Notes under the pieces: model-generated
Told to the model about the DNA's origin: nothing
The model's input: the letters and a program-made list of their open reading frames with translations, nothing else
Databases searched by the model: none
Program-made: the position numbers and the translations under genes
Origin: Azolla caroliniana
Taxonomy: Eukaryota > Polypodiophyta
Direction of reading: 5' to 3'
Length of the DNA stretch: 64,000 bases
Assembly: GCA_043228905.1 (NCBI GenBank)
Contig: JBHGNT010000016.1
Span: 18,042,001 to 18,106,000, forward strand
In this document: piece after piece, positions 37,071 to 49,810 of the stretch
How positions within the stretch are numbered: the first letter of the stretch is position 1
Layout: each line of letters opens with the position of its first letter

Positions 37071-38100
37071 TCAGAGAGTCTTTGTCATTTGATTTCGCTT
37101 GATCCTCATGCCCAGTATGTGTCGGGCTTGTCTGAGTTCCTTCATCGCAAATTTGTCGTGAAGGCTCCGCTTTAGTTCTCCAATTTGTGCTCGATTGCTC
37201 CCTACAATGAGCATGTGATCGACATATAGGATCAGATAGATCCGGGACTCATTGGCTAATTGCCAAATATACATACATGGGTTGGAGTCGGACCAGCAAT
37301 AGTCGAGCTACCGAATATAAGTATCGAATTTCTGATACCACATCATCGGCTCTTGTTTTAAGCCATATAGGCTTTTCTTCAGTTGACATGCGAGGTGATT
37401 TTACTCCCCCATAGCCGTGAAGCCTACCGTGTCTTCTTCCAAGTCTTTGTGTAGGAATGTCGTCTTGACGTCCAGTTGCTTGAACTCTAGGTCTTCAGTC
37501 GCCACAACCCCAAGTAGGAGTCGAAGGGTGGTCAAATTGACTATTAGTGAGAATATCTCATTGTAATCGACCCCATGTTCTTGTTTGAATCCTTTTGTGA
37601 TGAGCCAAGCTTTGCATTTGGGCTTCTCTGAATCAGATACATATTTGTATCGGAAGACCCATTTGCAGGGCAACGACTTCCTTCCAACTGGTAATTTGAG
37701 CAACTCCCATGTCTGATTTTCCTTGATTGAGTCCAACTTGGATTTCATGGCTTGTAGCCATGTGTCAACGTCTAGTGTGGCTATAGCTTCCTCATAGGAG
37801 CTTAGTTCACCTACATCCATGTAATTGACATAGTCGATGGCCAATTGAAAAAACTCTGTCGGCCTTTGGACTCGTCTAGATCTCCTGGGTGCTGAGTTGA
37901 TTGGTTCAGAGCCTTCGATCATTTCTGTCTGTTGATCGGTACTTCTTGAACCATCTTCATGAGTCCTATTGGATGACTCGCCCCTGCAATAGGATTTCGG
38001 TGATGTCAAATCACTCTCCCCTTTTTCAGGATCAATTGATTGAGTGGTTGGTGCCTTGGTCAATTCGGTTCAGCCTATCCATACCTTAGACTATTTGGGT
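37071..38100 (-). pseudogene. Copia Y' reverse transcriptase
   Basis: 37401-38063 is open for 220 codons: RRSRRVQRPTEFFQ, NQTWELLKLPVGRKSLPCKW, FKQEHGVDYNEIF, LDVKTTFLHKDLEED. After a break, 37071-37274 gives LILYVDHMLIVG, where the catalytic YVDD has become YVDH, then KELRQARHILGM. Clearly inactive. Confidence 0.85.
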
Positions 38101-38244
38101 GAGTTGATCGATTCAACTTTGTGTTAGGAATATGTCCCTCTAGTGGGAGGAGCCGATTGCACGTAGAGAGCCAACAGTCGAAGACTAGAAGGAGCCGACT
38201 ATTCGGGTCGAGTGTCGATGGTTGAGGAATCGACTGCGAAAAAG

Positions 38245-38690
38245 TGTCATGATATGGCAAGACTCGAACCCATGACCTTATGTTACATGGGTCGAGCTCT
38301 TGACCATTAGACTATATGTTGTAATACGAAGGATATTATTTTCATTTAGGTCTATAGAAAATTGATGTATATTCCAGATTTCTCTGGAACATTCTAGAAA
38401 CTTCAGGAGTACTCCTGAGAACATTATAAAAGGGGGCACAAGGCATTATTTCAAACCAAATTGGTTCAACGTCAATCTTAAGCCTCCTAGCTACTATTGT
38501 ATATTCCCTTAACATAATATATATCTTTTGTTATCCTGATTCCTGATTCTCTCTTTCTCTCTCTCTCACTCACTCTCTCCTTCTCTCGAGAGTTCTACAC
38601 CTCCCTTAGTACTAATCCTCATCTTTTAGTACTAATTCCTTCTCTATTTTCGTACTGTTCCTGACAGTACTTCTCTATCTTAGTACTACT
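38245..38690 (+). repeat. Gypsy V 5' LTR
   Basis: Starts TGTCATGATATGGC; closely matches 55043 onward. It contains a TATA-like ATTATAAAAGGGG near 38425 and a CT-rich tract. The exact end is uncertain: similarity between the two copies runs to about 38692. Confidence 0.8.
38255..38325 (-). other. tRNA-like module, antisense inside LTR V
   Basis: On the minus strand TAGTCTAATGG (A box, 38304-38314) and GGTTCGAGTC (B box, 38261-38270) are 33 bases apart, the tRNA spacing. The whole module lies within the first 80 bases of the LTR. It is repeated in the 3' LTR at 55059-55112. Confidence 0.65.
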
Positions 38691-38793
38691 CCTTCCAGTT
38701 TGAACCGATTTTTCTCTCCTTCCTTATCTTCCTTTATCTCCTTACTTCTCCCTCCCTTCATACTAATCTCTTCTTCCTCTTTTCTCTCATACT

Positions 38794-38904
38794 ATGGCCA
38801 CTGTTAGTGCTCAAGAATATCAATCCGTTTTCTCAGAGCTGCAATGCTTGAAAGAGAAGTTCCTTGCTTTAGAGCAAGAAAATCAACGGTTATTGGGGGA
38901 TCTT
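38794..38904 (+). pseudogene. Gypsy V gag N-terminus
   Basis: ATG at 38794 opens MATVSAQEYQSVFSELQCLK with a heptad-like LEQENQRLL, then is cut by the LTR of copia W. The remainder of gag and the protease/RT of this element are absent from the window. Confidence 0.6.
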
Positions 38905-39344
38905 TGTTGAGCGAGCAAGCTCAACCGGATCCAGATCGGTTGAAGAAGCCTGATTCGGATCGGTATCTGGAAACAACCAGCCGGATTGGGGAGACGGATT
39001 AGAGAGCCGGATTCAAGCGGGAATCGGAAGCCTAGTAGTAGCCTAGACTACTAGGTAATCATTGTCTCGTAGTTAGTGTCAGTCGCACGTAGGAATATTG
39101 AAGTACCTGTTAGTACTTCGGTCAGTCCTTTATGGACTTGTATAAATAGTGTTGTTAAGCATGTTGTATGTATAGAGTTATAAAGTATTTTCATTTTTTG
39201 AATCTACGCTTACGTTTTGCTCTCTCTGTCTCTCCCACGTATACTCTTTGTATACTAAGCTTCTCCATTAAACCTTCATCTTATTCTTTGTTGCTATCCG
39301 GCTGAGCCGGTTCTATCTAATGCTTCCGCACGTTTACATTCACA
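38905..39344 (+). repeat. Copia W 5' LTR
   Basis: 440 bp, TGTTGAGCGAGC to ACATTCACA, followed directly by the primer site. TATA-like TGTATAAATAG near 39140. Confidence 0.85.
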
Positions 39345-39356
39345 TGGTATTAGAGC
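39345..39356 (+). promoter_or_regulatory. Primer binding site of copia W
   Basis: TGGTATTAGAGC, one base off the initiator-Met primer site. Confidence 0.9.
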
Positions 39357-39438
39357 GCGAAGGTTGAGAACCTCTACAACCGACACTTGCTTCCGTAGAC
39401 AAACCCTAGAACCCGGTAACAACAGAAAGAGAGAAGAT

Positions 39439-40390
39439 ATGGACAGAGGGATGGTGAGTTCACTTCCAACAGAGAAGCTCGACCGGAGCAACTACACGTC
39501 CTGGTCATACAAGATGCACCAGTACCCGTTGGGGTATGGATATTGGAACTTCGTGGAAGGAACGAACGAGGTAGCGCTGGAGCCGGCACACAATGATGAC
39601 CTGGTATGGGAGCAAGGAGCGAGCCGAGTATTGTACTGCCTCGCTTCCTATGTGCACTATCAGATGCTTGGCTACCTCAAGGATGCAAAGATGCCGAAGG
39701 AGGCTTGGGGAAATCTGAGGAAGATTTTCGGCGCGAGTACCATAGCCTATAAGTTGCAGCTCCGGCAAGAGCTGAACAACATTTGGTAAAGAGACATGTC
39801 GGTTATGGATTACACCACCAAGATAAAGGAGATTTGCGATGCACTCAAGTCCATCAACGTGATGGTGGACGAAGACGAGATGATACAAATCTGCTTCAGT
39901 GGTCTAGCGTAAAGGTACGGGCCAATCCGGACAATGATCGCACCCGGGAGAAACCGTCGTCTTTCTTCGACTTGCAATCGATGCCGATGGTCGAAGAAAA
40001 CCACGTGAGTGGGTCAAGGACCACTCAATCGGACGGCCGGATGCTGTACACGGAGACAGATCGACCCCATGGACGTGGTGGACGAGGTGGGTTGGCACGC
40101 AATGGAGGCGGCCGGCAAGAGCAGGACCGGAGGCACAGAGGTGGTGCCGACAACAGTTCTGGACCTCCACAAGCAGGGAGAATCAAAGCGGCGCCGGGAA
40201 CCGGGAAGGAAAGGCCGACACGGAATGCTAGTACTATGGCAAAAAGGGCCATAGGGAAAGTGAGTGCTGGAAGAAGCGCGCCTATTCGGACAAATCCGGA
40301 TCCGGCAAAACCGATCGGGAGAACCGGCAAAGATCGCACTACGTGGAAGGATCAGAAGGATCCAGAACCGAGAAAACTAGTAAAGGGCCA
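39439..40390 (+). pseudogene. Copia W gag
   Basis: Starts MDRGMVSSLPTEKLDRSNY (39439) and is open to 39789; the rest is frameshifted. DEDEMIQICFSGLA follows at about 39870. The zinc knuckle near 40222-40270 has lost its second cysteine (YYGKKGHRESEC preceded by C and a stop). Confidence 0.8.
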
Positions 40391-41543
40391 ACCTTCGTGA
40401 TGAAGCACAAGGCTAACTCAATGAAGAAGACTACTTCCAAATTGGAGGAAGTATGGTACGTTGATTCCGGAGCGTTCAACCACATGACGAGCCATGAAGG
40501 GTGGTTCTCTTTTTTGGAAAAGCTAGAACAACCAGGGATTGTTGAAACTAGAGACGACACCCCTCATCCGATTGTGCATGTCGGAGAAGTCCCTTATCGT
40601 TGACCAGGGGATGTAGGTGTGGTTTACGCATCTAGGGTGCTTCATCGAGGAAGAAGGCCGGATAATTGCGCAAGGGCGCAGAGAAGGGAGGATTTTCATC
40701 CTCAACACCAATGATGTTGGCACCGCCATGTTTGCCAAATGGCAGAAGATTGTGTCAGACATCGACCTGTGGCACAAGCGGATCGGCTATGTCAACTACC
40801 GGAGGCTTCAGGACCTGCAATTGAAACAAGTTGTCTTTGGTTTGCCGAAATTTAGTGGCCGGAAGGCTGAATTTTGTGAAGCCTGCAAACTCGGGAAGCA
40901 ACACCGGCTTCCATTACCCACCAAATGAAACCCGAGCCGTAACAAGCTTGATCTAATACATTCAGATGTATGGGGACTAGCATAGAACGTTAGTCTTGGC
41001 AGGAGTCGATACTTCGTCTCCTTCATCGACGACTACAACTGACACACGTGGATCTACCTCATCGAATGGAAGAGCGAAGTCTTCAAATGTTTCTGGAACT
41101 TGCAAAGCTTAGTTGAATGGGAAATGGAGAGGAAGCTCAAGAGCTTGTGGTTGGATGGCGGAGAAGAATACTTTTCCGGCCAATTCAACAGTTATCTGCA
41201 TCAGAACAGAATTCGGAGAGAATTCAGCTCCAGATACACGCCTAAGCAAAACGGTGTGGCCAAAAGGAAGAACCGGTCGAATCTCGACATGGCAAGGGCA
41301 ATGTTGGAGGAGAAGAGCATGCACCAATTCTACTTGGCTGGGGCGGTCTGGACGGCCGTCTACATCCAAAACCGGATCGGAGACAAGGTGTCATCACATG
41401 AGCTATATTTCGGGCGGAAGCGGAATTTGAGACACCTTTGGATATTCGGTACCATAGCATATGTGCATGTACCAGATGAGAAGCGGAAGAAGCTAGATCC
41501 GAAGTCGGAGAAATGCATCCTAGTCAGCTACTCGCATGAGCAG
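40391..41543 (+). pseudogene. Copia W protease and integrase
   Basis: Protease VWYVDSGAFNHMT near 40450. GAG-pre-integrase DLWHKRIGYVNYRRLQ and CEACKLGKQHRLPLP at 40760-40920. The integrase core is broken by stops around 40930-41045 (HSDVWGLA, FIDDYN) and then open at 41100-41543 with WLDGGEEYFSG, YTPKQNGVAKRKN and IAYVHVPDEKRKKLDPKSEK. The usual LRSDGG aspartate motif reads LWLDGG. Confidence 0.85.
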
Positions 41544-41822
41544 TGTTGGCATAAAAGGCCGACTCCTTCCAAATTGTATCCGTCCTAGTGTGAACTCGTT
41601 AATAAGTTAGGGCTTAGTATATAAGTGAATACCTAACATTGTAATGAGTGATGATGAGCAGACTATTGTATCTCTGAGAAAGAACGAAGTAATAAGAAGC
41701 TTTCCATTAAAGCTCCATCAGTGTAAGTCTCCATGCCTATTCTATTTTTTGTATGTGTTGTTTGCTGTCCAGTACCGACTACAGATCCATACACGTTTCC
41801 GCACCTAGCACTCATAACCACA
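41544..41822 (+). repeat. Copia Y 5' LTR
   Basis: TGTTGGCATAAAAGGCCGAC to CATAACCACA; the primer site TGGTATCAGAG follows at 41825. Homologous to 33029-33305. Confidence 0.88.
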
Positions 41823-42195
41823 ACTGGTATCAGAGTCGAATCTTTGCTGTTCGGCGGCAACAGAAAACAGAAGAAGCTGAAAGAAAAGACTAGGTTAGAA
41901 ATCTCACAAACAGAATATGGCTTCAACATCCGGAATAGGAGTTGAAAACAAAAAATTCGACAGCAAAAACTTTGCCTTGTGGAAGGAGATGATACAGGAT
42001 GTGTTGATCATTCGAAGACAGGTCGAAGCCATTCGGCACAACAAAATTGTAGTTGGAACAAGGACTGTATCAACGAACGAAATCACACGCTCCACGATCC
42101 GAATGCATCTGGTCGAAAACGTCTATTTTAGCATGGCAAAAGAAACGACAACGTTCTCCTTGTGGGAGAAGCTACAAGCCGTCTATGAGAAGAAG

Positions 42196-42672
42196 TGAAG
42201 TTAAAATCGTTGTTGGCCACAACCGGTTGTACGTGTGCGGAATAATAGTCGATCTAATGGAAAGGAAAAACAGAATACAAAAATTGAGAATGACACAGAT
42301 TTTAATGTGGAAACCCGAACTAGGAAAAAACCACGTGGAGTCCACACACTCCGAACAGAACACTATGAGAGAAAGGAATACAATCAGAGATCTCAGAGGC
42401 AACGACCTCGAGATCCTGCTTCACCAACAGGCGGCTATGGAGCTCACACGCTTCCACTCACGCTCGTTCACTCTCACAGTTACAGAGGCAACAACCTCGT
42501 CAACAGTAACTTTACAACAACGCACATATATAACATGATTGCCCTAAGTACTTATATACCTTTCGACTATTTACAAGTTTAGCCTTCCGTGTTGGCTATC
42601 TCCACGATTTCCGGATTTGTTCATCAACACGGTTCTTCTCACTTCCCATCCGGAGGGACCTATTTCCTAACA
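42196..42672 (-). repeat. LTR Z1
   Basis: 477 bp; minus strand TGTTAGGAAATAGG to ...TTTTAACTTCA. Related to solo LTR Z2 at 33547-33996. Confidence 0.85.
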
Positions 42673-42851
42673 AACTCCCCCTTCACTCCGGCATGGGATG
42701 TCTTACTAGTCTAATCCGCTTCCGACATGCATCCAGCTTGTCGAGTATCAGTACTTTGGTCAGCATATCTGACCCGTTCTCGACCGTGTGGATCTTCGTC
42801 AGTGCGAACTCTCGATCTTCTACTTGCTCCCGGATCCAGTGATACCTACGT

Positions 42852-43562
42852 TGTCGTGCCTTTCGGCTCCGGATCGTTTGCGTGAGTCGGGTGGGAACCG
42901 CCGAGGTTTTGGACTAGGAGAAAGAAAAATACAAATAAGACTAGGAAAGAACAGGTATAAAGAGTTATAAGATAAGAATCTCGTGAATCCCACGAGTTTA
43001 GTATATTTAGTCAATATTTAGGTAGTAAGAGAGAATTATATTTAGCAAATTCGTGAATCCCACGAATATTTTAGATTGATTGATCATTATAGAAAAATAA
43101 TCAACAAAAACTACAATGTGCTCCCCATCCTTATATAGTGATGGGAGAGACTAAGCATAGCTACATGCTTTTTTCTAATATGTTCATGCACACTAAATGT
43201 GCATGTGATGCTTTTCTAATCCTTGCTTTTATTTGCTAAATATAGTGCTCATGCACGCTAGATGTGCATGAGTCACTTTTTAGTTGCTTGCGTTTTTCTA
43301 TAAAATATTCACGCACTCTAAATATACATGATTTACCTTTTAATAAAGGTAGGCGCAAATAAAGCACTTATAGTTATTAACACTAAAGATAAGGTATCAT
43401 AATGGTAAAGTTGAGGTTTGGCTACGTGGAGGTACAAGGTTCGAATCTTGCCCTATGCACGTGATAAATATCTTGATTATTTTTATTTTATTTATTTATA
43501 TGTAATTAAATCGGTTATATTATTTTTACTTTTTCACGTAGTGTACGAAATACACTACGACA
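42852..43562 (-). repeat. Solo LTR of element X
   Basis: 711 bp, nearly identical to the LTRs of X but diverged at several bases and indels. Flanked by ACGT on both sides (42848-42851, 43563-43566). Inserted in RNase H of Z1. Confidence 0.93.
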
Positions 43563-44079
43563 ACGTTGGATGTGCTTCATCCTGGAATGGTACGTTGCGT
43601 TCTTAGCAAGGTGGATGGCACTTTGACTGTCGCAATAGAGTCGGTATTCATCTTGCTGGATACCGAGCTCTCCGATGAAGTCCTTCATCCATAATATTTC
43701 CTTCCCATCCAGAGGGACCTGTTTCCTAACAAGAAGTCCTCATCTTCGAAACTTATCTTGATCAATCAATTGTTCAACATGAAGATGGCAATCTCCCACA
43801 TCAACACCTTCAGTCGAGTGTTGTCAGAGCTCTTGTCATAAGGGATCAACTTCGAAGAAGAAGTGAAAGCCCTTGCCCTCCTATCCCCGGGGGCTCCACT
43901 ATATATAAAGAGGTTATATCACATGCGTTCACGACACCTTTTATAAACCCCTTATACGTATGTTTTTTACTATTTTAGATACCCTTCTATAAAAACACAA
44001 TTAATAAAAATAACCCTTAGTGCCAATATATATTTTGACAACAACTCATTTTAAATGCCCTTACATAGAAGACACATGT

Positions 44080-44310
44080 ATGTTTTATACATGTGTGTAT
44101 GTATGTATTATATTGTATTGCATATGTTGTATATATTTTATGCATGTATGTATGTGTTATGTGTGTGTTTATATGTATGTATTGCATTGCATGTATGTAT
44201 TGTATACCATGTTTATTTATGCATGTATTATATTGTATGTGTGGTATATCTTAGTTGTATGACATGTGTGTATGTATCTATGTGTTATGTGTGTATGTGT
44301 GTAGGGGCTC
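44080..44310. repeat. TATG-rich microsatellite
   Basis: Irregular TATG/TGTA units with interruptions. Confidence 0.9.
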
Positions 44311-46678
44311 GTGTCTATTTGCACCTAAATCATAGATATTCTTTTACTAATAAAGACTCAAGAGTTCATTATTTGGTTTGATGCTATTCTATCTTTAAAC
44401 TTCATGAAATTTCATCATGAATACCCCATCACTACAAGAAGTTCCTTCAAATGCTCAGTAACTTCTCACATCACAATATTATTTAACGAGGAAGAGATTA
44501 ATATATGATTGATTCAATATGTGAAGCTTATCAAACATATATGTGCTACATGGGTCAAGCCACATTTGACATACATATCAATCACACTATTGGCAATACA
44601 ACATCTCTTTCTAATACACCTTTTTCTTAGATTATATAGTTTGCAACAAACAAACACATGCAAAACCAACTTGCTATAATAATGAAATACCTACGATTCA
44701 AATAATGTTTCAAACAAACAATGATTCATTAGATGAGAGGAAAGTAATATATTACAACTCATGCAATGATTTATTTATCAATCTCCTTCCTTTACAACAA
44801 GTAGAAATGAGGACCTTGCATTCTCCTAATGATGTAGCACCAAGAAAGATGAATACAATGTTAGGTGATAATAAAAATCCACAGACACACGGTCAATGAA
44901 GATTAAAGTGGGTGGGATTCAATGAATAAACACCCCCTTGGCTTCAGAAATGTTCCTAATAAATGTCAACCTCCAAATCCAAAAAGTCATGAAAGGAATG
45001 AAGACCATCCATACTTATAGAACAAAAGGCAATCATAGGAAGAAATGCATGCTTTGACCTCCCTTGATAGCTAGCCTCAAAACAAACTCATGGTATGAGA
45101 GCCTTGATGGTGCATTCTTTGCATAACTGAACACCAAAATAAAAACTAGTTAGATGTGAAGCCTAGTCTCAAGTATTGAAAGCTCCATATCCTTAAATAC
45201 AAATATATCATATAGAAAAGCAATTAAGCACAATGAGTCTTTGATGAAGATATCCAATTAACTCAACATCTCCATCACCACGCATAGTACATGAATATTT
45301 GTTGTTGAGCTCTCTTATAAATAGCCCATTATTTTTCTTCCATTTAAGATAATGAAAAGAAAACAAATATTTGAAGAAAAAACTTCAAACAAATGGGACA
45401 AAACTCTCATATTAGTTAAAAACAAGTTTTAAGAGAAAAAATTTGGAATAAGCAAAATATCATCTCCCTCTATACTTTCCTTTCCAACCATTTCATTCTT
45501 ATTTTTGCATACTTCTCTAATAGAAAGAAAGACGTAGATCATAAGCAAAACCCTTAGTCATAATAGTAAATTTTGTCGGCTTTTTGTTTCACTTTGACAA
45601 TAACCATCATCTAAGGTCTTCTAGTAATGTTTGTTTCTACCTTTGCAAAGGTCGAGGTGGATAGCCATCATCTAAGGTTGAAAAACATTGGGATTAGGTT
45701 TTCTTGAAGTAAACAAATTTTTCATCATTTTGTTTCAATTTCAAGAATAGAAAGGAAACACAATGAATACATTTTCCTAAACTATTATACATTCCTTGAC
45801 CAATATGCACAACCAAGCTTGGTTTCTACTAAGCTCCTAAGAAAGAATGGTGTTCAATCTTTTCTCATGACTTTATTTGCATGAAAAAGGACAAAATGTG
45901 CCACAATGAGTAAAGAACAAGGCTCAACATCCACCAAGGTCACAAGAAGAATACATACCGGGACAATGCAACGACGAGCAAGTCTTATTGTTGCAACAAT
46001 ACCCTTCACAACTTGCCTCACAATGTAGTATTACTCGAATCGAACTTGGTATGGTCCTTCCTAGAGAAAGCACCGACATCATGAGCTCCCCATGAGGCTT
46101 CTCAAGACCAAAAGAACTCTTCTTGATTGTGAAATGACAATAGAAAATACACAAATTAACATGGAAAAAAAGAACATGCGATGGAATGCTACCAATGCAT
46201 GTGTGCAGGCATTCATAAATGCATACAAATAGACACATACAAACACAACCATGCATATGAAAATACACATGCACACATATCAATATGGTAAAAAATTGAT
46301 ATGGTACTAAACCAATAACCCTCGAAAAGTGGTTTGGATCCTAATGGCCACAAATTCTCACCTTCTTGTAGCTCATCCTACACATCCTTGCTTGCGAAAG
46401 GAGGCCACTTCGAAGAGGTCGATCACGCTCATGGGTCCTCTCTTGCTCTCTTTGCTTTCTTTTCTTCTCTCTCTCTCTCAAACCAAAGCAACTCACTTAC
46501 TATTGACAACTCCAAAATGTAAACATACATACATCCATGTCATGAAGAAAAACCCCTTACAAATAAATTCCCAATAGCTACTTTTTCTAAGCAACTAGAA
46601 TCAATAAAGTGAAAAAGGCCGATAAAAAATGCAAACAAAAAGACACTACTTCTACTCGGATAGTTGAATTAATTAATT

Positions 46679-47023
46679 TTAATCAAACAATGAGAATCCC
46701 ATATCATCATCGATTTCTTCTTCTTTCTCTTTTACTTCTTCTTTCTCTTCTACAATAGGAGCACCACCATTACCCCCTCCCCCACCCGCAACCGATGTTA
46801 TTGCTCCACTAGACACAAAGTCGCGCCTCCTCCACCACCAATGATTACCTGGAAGACCAATCCAAGAGAGAGAGAGAGAGAGAGAGAGCTTCATAAGCAA
46901 GTGCTAAAGATTGAAGGAAGAATCAGCGGATCCCTCAAGGCAACCTCCATCCTCAGAAGCAAGGTGTTGCTTAGCACTCCAAGAGGCGCCACTGCTTCTG
47001 CCCATGAAGGTGAAGAAGGCCAT
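46679..47023 (-). pseudogene. 60S acidic ribosomal protein P3 pseudogene
   Basis: On the minus strand an ATG at 47021-47023 opens AFFTFMGRSSGASWSAKQH then LEGSADSSFNL and a stop, matching the N-terminus of plant P3. After a CT-rich stretch shorter than the normal middle, VFQVIIGGGGG appears in one frame. A one-base shift then gives DFVSSGAITSVAGGGGGN and the universal P-protein tail EEEIDDDMGFSLFD to the stop at 46679. No intron is needed between the parts, which suggests a retrocopy, though an eroded gene is possible. The C-terminal tail is the binding site for translation factors in functional P proteins. Confidence 0.8.
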
Positions 47024-47219
47024 AGATACAAGTAAACCTTGTCTCTCTCTATCTCGTTCCTCCTGTGAGAAAAAGGAAGAGATTCAGTAGTTAACAAAGA
47101 TGAATCTCTCTCTCTCTCTCTCCCCCCTTTCTTCTTTTTCCTCCCATTTTTGCTAACAACACATATCTATCTAATCTCCCCCCCTTTTCTTCCCCCATTT
47201 TTTCAAACAATTAGTGTTT

Positions 47220-49363
47220 TAAAAATAGTGTGTGTATGTTGTATATATGTGCATGTGTTGTGTGTATGTATGTAGGTACATATTGTATAATTTTATTGTA
47301 TATACAATATTGTATTGTATATATTGTATGTATGGCATGTGAGTGTATTACACATTATATTGTATGTATTGTGTGTATGGCATGTGAGTATGTAGGGTAT
47401 GTGTTATGTGCTTATTTGTATGTTCTATGTATGTGCATATGTATTGCATGCATATATTGTATGTTCTATGTATTGCATATGTATTGTATGTTCTATGTAT
47501 GTGCATTGTATTGCATGTGTGTATGTATGTATATGTTTTATACTTGTGCTTAAGTATGTATTGTATGTATTATATGTATAGCATGTATGTGTATGTTCTA
47601 TATATCTACATCTGTATTGTATTGCATGCATATATATGTGTTGTGTGTATGTATTGATGCGTATATGCATGTTTATGTATGTATATGTTGCGTGTCTGTA
47701 TTGATACGTATATGTATGTATGTACATGTTGTATTGCATTGTATCATTTTGTTTTTGCATTATTGTATATATGCATTGTATGTATGTCATGTGTGCATGT
47801 GTATGTATGACATACATATTGTATTGTGTTGTATGTATGGCATGTGACTATGTATATATATGTATGTGTTGTGTGTATGTATCAATGTATATATGCATGT
47901 ATGTACATGTTGTATTGCATTTTATTGTGTTGTATCATTTTGTATTAATTGCATTATTGTATATGTGCATTGTATGTATGGCATGTGTGCATGTGTATGT
48001 ATGTACATATTGTATTGTGTTGCATGTGTTGTATGTATGGCATGTGTGCATGTGTATGTATGCACATATTGTATTGTGTTGCATGTGTTGTATGTATGGC
48101 ATGTGTGCATGTGTATGTATGTACATATTGTACTATGTTGCATGTGTTGTATGTATGGCATGTGACTATGTATAATGTATCTATGTGCTATGTGTGTGTA
48201 TGTTCTATATAGGTGCATATGTATGTATTGTATGTATGGCATGTGTCCATGCACGTATGTGTTATATGTGTGTATCACATCTGTGTACGTATGTATGTGC
48301 TATATGTGTGTGTGTCTTCTATATTTCTACGTATGTATGTATGTATTATGTACATTGTATATATATCATGTGGCTATGTATGTATGTGTTATGTGTGTGT
48401 GTGCGTATTTTCTATTGATGTACATATCTATGTATTGTATTGCATGCATATATCCAATGTATGTGTAAGCATACATATATCTAATATGTGTTTATATGAA
48501 AGTATTGTAACTTGTATGACCTTGTATGATCTATATATATAGTGATATGTGGAATATGTATGTATGTACCTGTATGCATATATGCATGTGTCAATGCACA
48601 TGATTTAATGTGTCTGGATGTGTGTTTATAATATGTGCATAATATGTATGTATATATCTAATGTATGTATGTGTATGCATATATGTACTATTATAGTGTG
48701 TATGACCATGTGTGTGTCTATGTTCGTGTATGTGGTGATATGTATGTACATATGTAATGCATGTATGTTTGTAAAATTTGTATATGTAACATTGTAGGCA
48801 TATGTACGTACATATGTGTAGCAATCTATGAATGAAGATATGTATGTACATGTATGAATGTATGTATGTGTATATATGTAATGTATTATTTTTGGGATAT
48901 TTTCATGTCTAGAATGTGTATGGATCGTATATGGATTTATGTTTTCAATATTACGTAATATGCAATCATATATCTGATGTGTGTGTATGTAAGTATGTAT
49001 ATATGTGTCAATCTATGAATGAATATATGTATGGACATGTATGAATGTACATATGTGTATATATGTAATGTATTTATGTATGTATATTTTTGGGATATTT
49101 TCATGTCTAGTATGTGTATAGATAGTATATGGATTTATGTTTTCAATATGTACGTAATATGCAGTCATATATCCGATGTGTGTGTATGTATGTACGTATA
49201 TATGTGTAGCAATCTATGAATGAATATAATAATGTACGTATGTGTATATATGTAATGTATTTATGTATGTATATTTTTGGGATATTTTCATGTCTAGTAT
49301 GTGTATGGATCATATATGGATTTATATTTTCAATATGTACGTAATATGCAATCATATATCCGA

Positions 49364-49394
<31 letters not shown>

Positions 49395-49810
49395 ATATGT
49401 AAGTATTGTAGGTTGTATGGTTCCATATAACCTATATATATATATTGCGATATGTGGAATATGTATGTACATATGTAATATATATATATATATATATATA
49501 TGTATATGTATATGTATATGTATATATGTAATGCAGTCAATGTATGTATGTGTATGTCAATTTGTATATTGTGTAATAATATGAATGGATTATATGATAT
49601 GTAATATGTCATTTTTATGCATGTATGCATTTACATATTTGTATTTATGTATGTGTATGTACATATCTACATATGATAATATATATTCATGTTTAGTCAG
49701 TATGCATGTATAAATGGGTGTAATGTATGTATATACATATTTATGGATGTAATGTTTAAATGTAGGTACATATATGCATGTATATGTATGTATGTATGCA
49801 TGCCACTCCA
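47220..49810. repeat. 2.6-kb TATG/TGTA-rich region with two minisatellites
   Basis: Within it are three copies of a 59-bp unit at about 47975-48165 (GTATGGCATGTGTGCATG start) and three copies of a unit of about 190 bp beginning CAATCTATGAATGAA at about 48822, 49008 and 49211, each containing TTTTTGGGATATTTTCATG. Confidence 0.9.

Larger units (their letters stand above)
33029..38244 (-). mobile_element. Copia Y', decayed, minus strand
   Basis: 3' LTR at 33029-33305, preceded (on the minus strand) by the purine tract CGGGGGAGTT, then a 3' non-coding part, RNase H, RT and the region upstream of RT as coordinates rise. It is interrupted by solo LTR Z2 and by the gypsy element at 35092-36909. It is cut at 38244 by gypsy V. 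The pol product is clearly of the same family as copia Y (50034-53150). Confidence 0.85.
38905..41543 (+). mobile_element. Copia W, truncated at its 3' side
   Basis: 5' LTR 38905-39344, primer site, gag, protease, and integrase up to KCILVSYSHEQ, where the LTR of copia Y begins. RT, RNase H and the 3' LTR are missing. Same clade as copia A by gag and integrase similarity. Confidence 0.88.
42196..43731 (-). mobile_element. Copia Z1, internally deleted, in copia Y gag
   Basis: Perfect 5-bp target duplication AGAAG (42191-42195, 43732-43736). On the minus strand it has only about 34 bp of its 5' LTR (43698-43731), a piece of RNase H, a purine tract GAAGGGGGAG, and a full 3' LTR (42196-42672). 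The RNase H piece reads YRLYCDSQSAIHLAKNATYH and, after the X solo LTR, RRYHWIREQVEDREFALTKI. Confidence 0.88.
41917..43905 (+). pseudogene. Copia Y gag, split by Z1
   Basis: 41917-42190 encodes MASTSGIGVENKKFDSKNFA, ALWKEMIQDVLI and LWEKLQAVYEKK, close to the gag of Tnt1-like copia elements. After Z1 it resumes at 43732 with KSSSSKLILINQLFNMKMA and INFEEEVKALALL, with one stop. It is lost at about 43905. Confidence 0.85.

Noticed and set aside
45924-46283. 119-codon minus-strand ORF next to the P3 pseudogene
   Set aside because: First half is TG-repeat translation; second half shows no family resemblance and no splice-supported partner.
47230-48542. Cysteine/tyrosine-rich ORFs in the TATG region
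   Set aside because: Pure composition effect of TATG/TGTA repeats in several frames on both strands.
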